A DNA stretch of 38,481 nucleotides, taken from Streptosporangiaceae bacterium. Lineage in GTDB: Bacteria > Actinomycetota > Actinomycetes > Streptosporangiales > Streptosporangiaceae. Shown one piece after another: positions 25,171 through 31,316 of the stretch. The stretch is taken from NCBI GenBank assembly GCA_025964695.1, contig JAOPYK010000011.1, forward strand, positions 1 through 38,481. Direction: 5' to 3'. The notes below the pieces were generated by a model. That model ran no database searches and was not told the DNA's origin. It saw only the letters and a list, made by a program, of their open reading frames with translations. The first letter of the stretch is position 1, and every line of letters begins with the position of its first letter. The position numbers were made by a program, and so were the translations under genes.

Positions 25171-26124
25171 TCACCGTCCCCACCGGCGGCGCAGCCAGGC
25201 GGCCAGGCGTTTGAGGATCGGCAGCCGGGTCCCACGGACGCCTAGGGCGATGAGCGGGATACGGGAGGTCTTCTCCCATGCCACCGGGACGAAGACCGAC
25301 CCCATGATCAGGTAGAAGCGGGCGTCCGGATCGTAGGGATGTCCGTGCGGGGGATGCCAGGACAGTGTCCCGGAGGTGGAGATCGCATGCTTGAATCGGG
25401 TCGCGGGGCTGCCTTCGCCGGGGTCCAGCTCATCGAAGGCGGTGAGGACGTCCTGGGTGAAGGCGACCTGCTCGGCCAGGCTGGCTGAGGTCAGTGCGAA
25501 CAGCGGCATGCTGCGGTGCAGACAGGTCAGTGCCTCGAACGGGCTCCCACCGCCACCGTGCCGGGACATCGGCAGGCAGAGCTCCTCCTCGCCGCCGGCG
25601 CCACCGGCCAGCAGGAAGAAGTCCGCGCTCCGGCGGGATTTCGTCCACCGGGGCCGCTGCCGTACCGCCCTGGCATCCCGCGAGAGCTCTCGGCGCATCT
25701 GGTCGCGGGCAGCTTTCGTATCGGGATGTCCGCCCGCCCTTTGCTGGTAACGCTGGACCGCGTGCTCGGACAGCCGTACCTGTTCCATCAGTTTCACGCC
25801 GCCCAGCGTGTACGGGTCGGCCGTCGATCGTGCTCGCCCGTTGGCCCGCAGGTACTCCTCGAAGATCAGACAGCCGGTCGCGGAGAAACCGCTGGGATCG
25901 CGGCGATCCATTGCCAGTGGCAGCGCGAGCACGTGGTCGATGAGCAGGAACCGGTCGGTCTGGCTGCGCCTGCCTTTGTACGGGCGCGGCAGCTGACCCG
26001 AGGCCACCACCCGCCCGCCGGGTACCTGCTTGTCCAGGAAAGCCCGCGCCTGGGCCGGGGTGCACCCCAGGTCCCGGGCCGCCTGAGCGGCCGCCGCATT
26101 GGTGATCCCCACCCTCGGCGCCAT
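25171..26124 (-). CDS. Protein of unknown function
   Basis: I do not recognise the family. The 317-residue product has no signal peptide or membrane segment. Residues 1-35 (ITNAAAAQAARDLGCTPAQA, then RAFLDKQV) look helical. A motif VRLSEHAVQRYQQRAGGHPD sits near 120-140, a basic cluster RQRPRWTKSRRSADFFLLAG near 165-185, and a C-terminal beta-rich part contains YDPDARFYLIMGSVFVPVAW before a basic end. HAVQRYQQR followed by a basic strand recalls small RNA- or DNA-acting domains but is not proof. The start is set at ATG 26124, where AGGGG lies 9 nt upstream. A longer frame from 26232 runs into the remains of an SDR gene. It may form a unit with the acyl-CoA ligase 210 bp downstream. Confidence 0.6.
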   Translation of the reverse strand: MAPRVGITNAAAAQAARDLGCTPAQARAFLDKQVPGGRVVASGQLPRPYKGRRSQTDRFLLIDHVLALPLAMDRRDPSGFSATGCLIFEEYLRANGRARSTADPYTLGGVKLMEQVRLSEHAVQRYQQRAGGHPDTKAARDQMRRELSRDARAVRQRPRWTKSRRSADFFLLAGGAGGEEELCLPMSRHGGGGSPFEALTCLHRSMPLFALTSASLAEQVAFTQDVLTAFDELDPGEGSPATRFKHAISTSGTLSWHPPHGHPYDPDARFYLIMGSVFVPVAWEKTSRIPLIALGVRGTRLPILKRLAAWLRRRWGR

Positions 26125-26274
26125 GCCCGTCCGCCCCTTCGTGTGTCTTCGCTCTCCCGCCCTTCGAAAGTAGCGGCATATCGCCTCCGGGGAGAGATCT
26201 GTGGCCCGCGGTGGTGTCCCCGCTGGAGGCATGTCAAGGACGTGCTTTGCCGCAGATGTGCGACTTCGAGCGCC

Positions 26275-26414
26275 TGCCCGTCACGATCGAGGCTATTGAC
26301 GGCGACGGCAAGGCCGTCACGAGCCAGGCGCCGTGCGATGACCTTGCCCAGCCCTCGCGAGCTACCTGTCACAAATGCGACGCGCTGCTGAGCCACAAGC
26401 ATGCGTCCGATCAT
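26275..26414 (-). pseudogene. N-terminal stump of an SDR gene
   Basis: From ATG 26414 (or ATG 26402) the minus strand reads MLVAQQRVAFVTGSSRGLGK, then VIARRLARDGLAVAVNSLDR. This is the first beta-alpha-beta unit of a short-chain dehydrogenase with its TGxxxGLG cofactor motif. After about 45 residues the similarity stops and no active-site part follows. It lies directly after the MarR gene on the same strand and may once have been its co-transcribed partner. Confidence 0.6.
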
Positions 26415-26455
26415 TGCGCTCAGCTCCCGCCGCCGCCACCTGAAGTGTGCCGCGA

Positions 26456-26848
26456 TCAGAAGTCGGCGAGCGACTCTTCCACGACCTCGCGATGCGTCGG
26501 ACTGGCCTCCTGCCAGCGCCCCCATCCGGCGTCGGTCAGGCGTACGAACACGCCACGGCGATCCATGTCGCACATCTCCCGGTCGACCAGGCCCTCCTTG
26601 TCCAGGCGGGCCACCGCCCGCGACAGGGCGCTCTGGCTGAGGTGGACCGCTTCGCCGAGCTCCTGCATGCGGACGCAGTCCTTGCCGCCCTCCACCAGCC
26701 GGTCGAGGATCTCGAACTCGCTCATGCCCAGGCCATGCCGCTCATGGAGTGCTTTGTCGAGCCGGCAGGAAATCTGCGCGTAGTGACGCGCCAGGTCCCT
26801 CCACTGCTTAACCAGCGGAGACGCGGTGCTTGGCGTTACCTGGGTCAC
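26456..26848 (-). CDS. MarR-family transcriptional regulator
   Basis: This winged-helix protein of 130 residues has LVKQWRDLARHYAQISCRLD and HGLGMSEFEILDRLVEGG. The recognition region is LGEAVHLSQSALSRAVARLD, with KEGLVDREMCDMDRRGVFVR as the wing and DMDRR as the MarR hallmark. MarR proteins bind palindromic sites as dimers and let go when a small phenolic or toxic compound binds. The GTG at 26848 is chosen because it starts the MarR N-terminus and is preceded at exactly 6 nt by TACGTT, a leaderless pattern; the longer frame to 27112 runs back over the MFS gene. It is divergent from the efflux pump gene, with tandem 15-bp repeats in between, so it very likely represses the pump and itself. 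Confidence 0.9.
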   Translation of the reverse strand: MTQVTPSTASPLVKQWRDLARHYAQISCRLDKALHERHGLGMSEFEILDRLVEGGKDCVRMQELGEAVHLSQSALSRAVARLDKEGLVDREMCDMDRRGVFVRLTDAGWGRWQEASPTHREVVEESLADF

Positions 26849-26854
26849 AGCCGG

Positions 26855-26860
26855 AACGTA
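26855..26860 (-). promoter_or_regulatory. -10 box of a leaderless MarR transcript
   Basis: On the minus strand TACGTT occupies 26860-26855 and is followed by 6 nt and GTG at 26848. No Shine-Dalgarno sequence is present, so a leaderless mRNA is predicted. The repeats at 26876-26920 lie 15 bp further upstream, where a bound MarR dimer would block this promoter. Confidence 0.5.
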
Positions 26861-26875
26861 GCATGCTCGGACATC

Positions 26876-26920
26876 TAATGCAAACGAATTTAATGCTTGT
26901 GCATTCAATGCGTGTGCATG
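26876..26920. promoter_or_regulatory. Three tandem 15-bp units, predicted MarR operator
   Basis: TAATGCAAACGAATT, TAATGCTTGTGCATT and CAATGCGTGTGCATG follow each other without a gap (26876, 26891, 26906). Units 2 and 3 are dyads: AATGC-TTGT-GCATT and ATGC-GTGT-GCAT. Unit 1 keeps only the left half and an AATT end. Dyads 15 bp apart lie on roughly the same face after one and a half turns only if protein spacing allows it, so adjacent dimers may bind in an unusual geometry. The array covers the predicted -35 of the efflux gene. Confidence 0.65.
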
Positions 26921-26926
26921 TAACTT
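26897..26926 (+). promoter_or_regulatory. Predicted promoter of the MFS efflux gene
   Basis: TTGTGC at 26897-26902 and TAACTT at 26921-26926 have an 18-nt spacer. The -10 box ends 7 nt before ATG 26934 and there is no Shine-Dalgarno sequence, so this transcript too should be leaderless. Both hexamers lie within or next to the repeat units, which fits repression by MarR. Confidence 0.5.
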
Positions 26927-26933
26927 TGCCGCC

Positions 26934-28367
26934 ATGACCGCGACAGCCGTTGAAACCTCCCCGGTATCGACCACAGATCTCGACCCCCGATGGACACCCC
27001 GGCTGTGGGGAACCCTGCTGGTGTTGTGCACCGTGCTCTTCCTCGACGGCCTTGACATCTCCATGGTGGGAGTGGCACTCCCTGCCATCCAGACCGACCT
27101 GCACCTGTCCACCTCGACCCTGCAATGGATCGTCAGCGGCTACGTGCTCGGATACGGCGGGCTGCTACTGCTCGGCGGCCGTACCGCCGACCTGCTCGGC
27201 CGCCGCAGGGTGCTGTTGATCGCCCTTGCGGTCTTCGCCGCCGCGTCACTGCTCAGCGTGTTCGTCGACAACGGCGCACTGCTCATCGCCACGCGTTTCA
27301 TCAAGGGCACCTCAGCCGCGTTCACGGCGCCGGCCGGCCTATCGATCCTGACCACCACGTTCGCCGAGGGCCCGGTACGCAACCGGGCGCTCGGTATCTA
27401 TACCGTCTTCGGCGCCAGTGGTTTCTCTTCCGGGCTGATCCTGGGCGGGCTGCTCTCTGAGATCAACTGGCGGGCGACGTTCCTGCTACCGGCTCCGCTC
27501 GCGTTGCTGGCCCTGCTGGCGGGCATCAAGTTCATCCCGAAGAACGCCGAGCGCGCCACAGGAGGTCACGACCTTCTCGGTGCGCTCACCTCCACCGGCG
27601 CTCTGCTGCTGCTCGTGTTCACCGTGGTCAGCGCTCCGGCCGCAGGATGGGGTTCGGTCCGCACCCTCGGCTCGTTCGCCCTGGCGGCGGTCCTCGGTGC
27701 GGCGTTCATCGTCACCGAAGGCAAGGTCCGCCACCCGCTGGTCAGATTGGGGATCTTCCGCAGCCGAGTCCTGATCCGAGCCAACCTGGGAGCCATGTCG
27801 GTCTTCGGAGCCTACGCGGCCTTCCAGTTCCTGGTCGCGCTCTACCTGCAGACCGTCCTCGGCTGGTCGCCGCTGGAGATGGCGCTGGCTCTGCTTCCGG
27901 CCGGTCTCATCGTCGCCGCCTCCGGCCCCGCCATGGGCAAGCTCATCACCCGGTACGGTCCCGGCCGCCTGATCCCCGTCGGCATGATCGCCTTCGTGGC
28001 CGCCTACGCGCTGTTCCTCCGGGTCAACACCGAGCCGAGGTTCGTCACGGTGATCCTGCCGACCGCGGTGCTGCTCGGCGCCGGATTCGCGCTCTGCTTC
28101 TCTTCCCTGAACGTGCAGGCCACCACCGGGGTCGCCGACAACGAGCAGGGCCTGGCATCCGGCCTGGTCCAGACCTCCTTCCAGGTCGGCGGCGCGGTGG
28201 TGTTGGCGGTGACCAGCGCCATCGTCGGTCACAGCGCGATCAGGCCGGGGCACCTACCCGACTCCTTCTATCCGGCACTCGGCGTGGTCACCGGGGTCGC
28301 CGTGCTGGGCCTGATAGTCGCGCTCCTCGGCATGGCGCGAAAGGAGGCCACCGACAGCCCGAGGTAG
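26934..28367 (+). CDS. MFS drug-efflux transporter, DHA2 (EmrB/QacA) type
   Basis: This is a 477-residue polytopic membrane protein. The first helix LLVLCTVLFLDGLDISMVGV with DxxDxxxVxxALP is the DHA2 motif D1. It continues ALPAIQTDLHLSTSTLQWIV with GGRTADLLGRRRVLL as motif A, RFIKGTSAAFTAPAG, and the antiporter-like FGASGFSSGLILGGLL (motif C, here with Ser in place of the first Pro). About 14 hydrophobic segments fit the DHA2 fold, which exports cationic drugs or metabolites against protons. The ATG at 26934 directly follows the MarR operator array and has no ribosome-binding site, so it is predicted leaderless. Regulation by the divergent MarR protein is likely. The substrate cannot be told from sequence. 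Confidence 0.93.
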   Translation: MTATAVETSPVSTTDLDPRWTPRLWGTLLVLCTVLFLDGLDISMVGVALPAIQTDLHLSTSTLQWIVSGYVLGYGGLLLLGGRTADLLGRRRVLLIALAVFAAASLLSVFVDNGALLIATRFIKGTSAAFTAPAGLSILTTTFAEGPVRNRALGIYTVFGASGFSSGLILGGLLSEINWRATFLLPAPLALLALLAGIKFIPKNAERATGGHDLLGALTSTGALLLLVFTVVSAPAAGWGSVRTLGSFALAAVLGAAFIVTEGKVRHPLVRLGIFRSRVLIRANLGAMSVFGAYAAFQFLVALYLQTVLGWSPLEMALALLPAGLIVAASGPAMGKLITRYGPGRLIPVGMIAFVAAYALFLRVNTEPRFVTVILPTAVLLGAGFALCFSSLNVQATTGVADNEQGLASGLVQTSFQVGGAVVLAVTSAIVGHSAIRPGHLPDSFYPALGVVTGVAVLGLIVALLGMARKEATDSPR

Positions 28368-28403
28368 GTCCTCGTGATTGTGACGGGACCTACGAGTTCT
28401 GAA

Positions 28404-28437
28404 GGGCACGCCTCCTCGTCGCCGAGGAGGCGTGCCC
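28404..28437. terminator. Intrinsic-type terminator hairpin after the MFS gene
   Basis: GGGCACGCCTCCTCG (28404-28418) and its exact complement (28423-28437) form a 15-bp stem with the 4-nt loop TCGC, 37 bp past the MFS stop. No T-run follows, as is common for strong hairpin terminators in actinomycetes. Confidence 0.8.
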
Positions 28438-28626
28438 CTGCAGGCTTGAAGCGGTCCGATCAGCCGTGCTATCCGCTGAGGCACCCGTCGCCGCCCGATG
28501 GCCCGTGACGCGCAGGGCAGGGTGGGCTGTGGATGGTAATTCGTCAAGAGGTCAGGATATTGTTAGTGAAATCTGAACTCTTGATCTTTATGGCGACATC
28601 GGTCTTGGCGCTGAAGAGGATCGATG

Positions 28627-30138
28627 ATGACTGCGTACTCCGGTCCGGCAGCCGATGCTCCCGGGTCCGTGCCGCCGCTGCGTGGCGCCGAGTCCGGTGA
28701 ACTGAATTCCAGCGGCTTCGAGCGCGTGCGGGACCGCGCTCACCGGCCTGGTTTCTGGTCCTCCCTGACGCAGGAGGAGCAGCACGCGCTCGCGGCCTCG
28801 GCGCGAGGCGACACCTTTGGCGCCAGCACCACGATCTGCCGGGAGAACGAAGCCGCCCGGCATGTCCTGGTGATTCGGTCGGGATGGGTGAAGGTCTGCG
28901 TCGAGAAGGCCGCGGGGGAACGAATCCTCGCGGTCCGTGGGCCCGGTGATCTTGTCGGTGAACGTGCGGTGCTGCTCGTTCGCTACCGATCGGCCACGGT
29001 CATCACCCTGGACACGGTCCAGGCACTCCTGCTGACCACCGAGGCATTCGCCGCCTTCCTGGAGGATCACCCGCGGGTCCTGGCGGTACTGGAGCGGGAG
29101 GTGTACAACCGGCTCACCGAAGACCGCGGCCCGCTCACCGGCGAAACGGCCGATGCGGAGCAGCGGATGGCGCCGCTGATCCTTGAACTCGCGTTGCGCC
29201 AGAGCTCAGCGGGTCCTTCTGGTCAGACGTTCACCCTGCCGATCTCCCATCAGGAACTCGCCGACTGGGTCGACGTGTCTGTCGAGGCCGTAGGGCGCGC
29301 CCTCACCTTGTGGCACGAGCAGGGCATGGTCCGGAGTTCACCGAACCGGCTGACCGTGCTCGATCTCGCCGGACTCGAGCGAATCTGTGGCCGGGACGGC
29401 CGTCCGCAGAGCCCATCCGTTCCCTCCTGGGCCGGGCACAATTGCTCGATCCTCCTCGTCGACGTCGCCGCATTCGGTGACACCGGCCGCGACGACGATG
29501 ACCGGAGAGTCGTCGTCCACAACATGTACGAAATTCTGCGGCACGCGTTCGATGCCTCGGATGTGCCGTGGGAGCAGTGCCATCGGGAGGACCGGGGTGA
29601 CGGGGCACTCATCGTCGTGCCTCCCGGAATACCGACCATCTCGGTCGTCGACCCACTGCTGGCCTGGCTGGCCGCGGCACTCCGGCGGTACAACCACCAG
29701 GCAAGCGCTCCGGTCCGCATCCAGCTGCGGGCCGCACTCCACGTCGGTTCTGTGACCTCTGGCCCCCAGGGGGTGTCAGGAGAGGCCATCATCCAGGCGG
29801 CGCGGTTGCTGGAGGCTCCGGTTCTCAAGGAACGGCTCAGCGAGACCGGGGCCGACCTCGGATTCATCGCTTCGTCGTTCGTCTATGACAATGTCATCAA
29901 ACACGGCCCGGGCTATGTGGATCCGGTCACCTATCAACAGGTGGAAGTTCAGGTGAAGGAGTCAAAGCTCAACGCCTGGATGCATCTGGCCGGTGCGATC
30001 ACCGAGGCGGGTCCGTCGCGGCCCCGGGCCCTTGAGCCGCAGCCAGTGGAGCGCCCGCAGGCCGGCGCGGTCTTCAGTGGCGAGGTCCACGTTCAGGGTG
30101 ATTTCGTCCTCGGAAACAAGATCGAATATAGGTCCTGA
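28627..30138 (+). CDS. CRP/FNR-type regulator fused to a class III nucleotidyl-cyclase-like domain
   Basis: Three domains and a tail lie in 503 residues. Residues 40-165 are a cyclic-nucleotide-binding fold (FWSSLTQEEQHALAASARGD, GWVKVCVEKAAGERILAVRG, PGDLVGERAVL with a PGDxxGE loop). Residues 175-250 are the Crp HTH (ISHQELADWVDVSVEAVGRA, then LTLWHEQGMV). Residues 270-455 resemble class III cyclases: CSILLVDVAAFGD with Asp279, EDRGDGALIVV with Asp325, IQLRAALHVGSV, and SGEAIIQAARLLEAP with Arg393. Both metal Asp positions are kept; the Asn before AAR is lost, and Glu stands where adenylate cyclases have Lys. The tail AVFSGEVHVQGDFVLGNKIE carries GDxVxGNKI. ATG 28627 has GAGGA 6 nt upstream; ATG 28624 is too close. 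It may make and sense its own nucleotide, or sense only. Confidence 0.85.
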   Translation: MTAYSGPAADAPGSVPPLRGAESGELNSSGFERVRDRAHRPGFWSSLTQEEQHALAASARGDTFGASTTICRENEAARHVLVIRSGWVKVCVEKAAGERILAVRGPGDLVGERAVLLVRYRSATVITLDTVQALLLTTEAFAAFLEDHPRVLAVLEREVYNRLTEDRGPLTGETADAEQRMAPLILELALRQSSAGPSGQTFTLPISHQELADWVDVSVEAVGRALTLWHEQGMVRSSPNRLTVLDLAGLERICGRDGRPQSPSVPSWAGHNCSILLVDVAAFGDTGRDDDDRRVVVHNMYEILRHAFDASDVPWEQCHREDRGDGALIVVPPGIPTISVVDPLLAWLAAALRRYNHQASAPVRIQLRAALHVGSVTSGPQGVSGEAIIQAARLLEAPVLKERLSETGADLGFIASSFVYDNVIKHGPGYVDPVTYQQVEVQVKESKLNAWMHLAGAITEAGPSRPRALEPQPVERPQAGAVFSGEVHVQGDFVLGNKIEYRS

Positions 30139-31257
30139 CGGCGCGCTCGGGCGGGTGCCCATGGCCGGGTTCACAGCGGTCAAAGCAGCACGTTGGGCCC
30201 CACCGAGCGCGCCCCGGCCACGGGCCTGGACGGCTTGCGCCAGTACGGCCCACTTCTTTGGGAATCGGCTCACGCCCAGGTTCCTGATCGTGGCATACCG
30301 GAACATCCAGTCGACCGCTGCCTCGTCGATGTCCACAGGCGACGCGTCGCGGTAGGCGGCGACGAACCGGTCGGCCAGGTCGAAACGGACCCGGTCCGGT
30401 GCAAGGTAAGCGATGTGCAGGGCGCCGACGGCTGCGTCATAGAGCTGGTGATCCCAGTGGGCACGGTCCCAGTCGATGATCCCCACGACCTCGTTGTCCC
30501 GCACCAGAACGTTCTCCGGCCGGAGGTCCTGGTGGGTGATGCCGAGAGGTCCGAGATCGAGATCGGCCTTTTCGTTGCTCAGTCGTTCGAGGGACTGGTG
30601 TACCAGCTCGATGTCACCCGGTGTGCGGTCCTGTGCGGACATGTGGTCGATCAGGTGGGCGCGCCTGTCAACGACAGCCGAGACCGGCCAGTCGTAGGGC
30701 GTGAGGTCGATGGGATGCACGCGGAGGTGATCTTCTGACAACGTCCTCGCGGCGGTGTGAAGGGTGGCCAGCTTGCGCGCGGCGTCCTCGATCAGGTCCG
30801 GGGACACCCAATCGGGCGTTGGGTGGTGATTGACGTACGACCTCACGAACCAGTGGTGTGACGGGTGGTCGACCCATCGGGAGTCCTCGGAGAGCGGGTA
30901 CCGGGGGATCGGGGGCTCCACGAAACGCACTCCGCCTTCATGCAGCCCACTCATTATCCTGAACTGATTGTGGAACGGTATTTTCCGAGGTTCCTTTCGA
31001 ACCCGGGAAATCACGTACTTTTCCTGGTCGAAGCGATAGGTGCGGTGCAGGCTGTAGCACTGCCGGGGTGGCCCAAGAAAATCGGGAGTGGTGTGACCGT
31101 AGTTCTCCGCCAGAACGCGATGCCAGGCCGGTGAACCCACGTGAAACTCGACCAAGGTCCGTCCTTCGTGGCGGGTGACGCACCCTGGGCTGACGTCAGC
31201 GCCGCCCCAGAGGACCCTCAGAGGGTGGTCGAGAGTAACCGAGGTGCAGTGATTCAC
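29962..31257 (-). CDS. APH-fold phosphotransferase-like protein
   Basis: The 431-residue product has the aminoglycoside phosphotransferase / choline kinase fold. The clearest part is the catalytic core LGITHQDLRPENVLVRDNEV (Asp244, Asn249) followed by VGIIDWDRAHWDHQLYDAAV with the metal-binding Asp262. The N-lobe is divergent; YVISRVRKEPRKIPFHNQFR may supply the ATP Lys. Such proteins phosphorylate small molecules (antibiotics, sugars, choline) or rarely proteins. The start is GTG 31257, 59 bp after the NB-ARC stop on the same strand, without a clear ribosome-binding site. The last 58 codons lie antisense over the 3' end of the cyclase gene, and they contain no recognisable motif, so they are probably a dispensable tail gained by read-through. 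Confidence 0.8.
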   Translation of the reverse strand: MNHCTSVTLDHPLRVLWGGADVSPGCVTRHEGRTLVEFHVGSPAWHRVLAENYGHTTPDFLGPPRQCYSLHRTYRFDQEKYVISRVRKEPRKIPFHNQFRIMSGLHEGGVRFVEPPIPRYPLSEDSRWVDHPSHHWFVRSYVNHHPTPDWVSPDLIEDAARKLATLHTAARTLSEDHLRVHPIDLTPYDWPVSAVVDRRAHLIDHMSAQDRTPGDIELVHQSLERLSNEKADLDLGPLGITHQDLRPENVLVRDNEVVGIIDWDRAHWDHQLYDAAVGALHIAYLAPDRVRFDLADRFVAAYRDASPVDIDEAAVDWMFRYATIRNLGVSRFPKKWAVLAQAVQARGRGALGGAQRAALTAVNPAMGTRPSAPSGPIFDLVSEDEITLNVDLATEDRAGLRALHWLRLKGPGPRRTRLGDRTGQMHPGVEL

Positions 31258-31316
31258 ATGGGGCAGATGACTCCCTATGAGACCACAGCCGCGTTCGGTA
31301 CAGGATCAACTCCGGG

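Noticed and set aside
26849-27112. Longer MarR start at 27112
   Set aside because: It would overlap the divergent MFS gene, its promoter and the operator; MarR proteins begin near GTG 26848.
27486-28253. 255-codon minus-strand frame over the MFS gene
   Set aside because: Shadow frame rich in Glu, Asp and Arg; the opposite strand encodes clear membrane helices.
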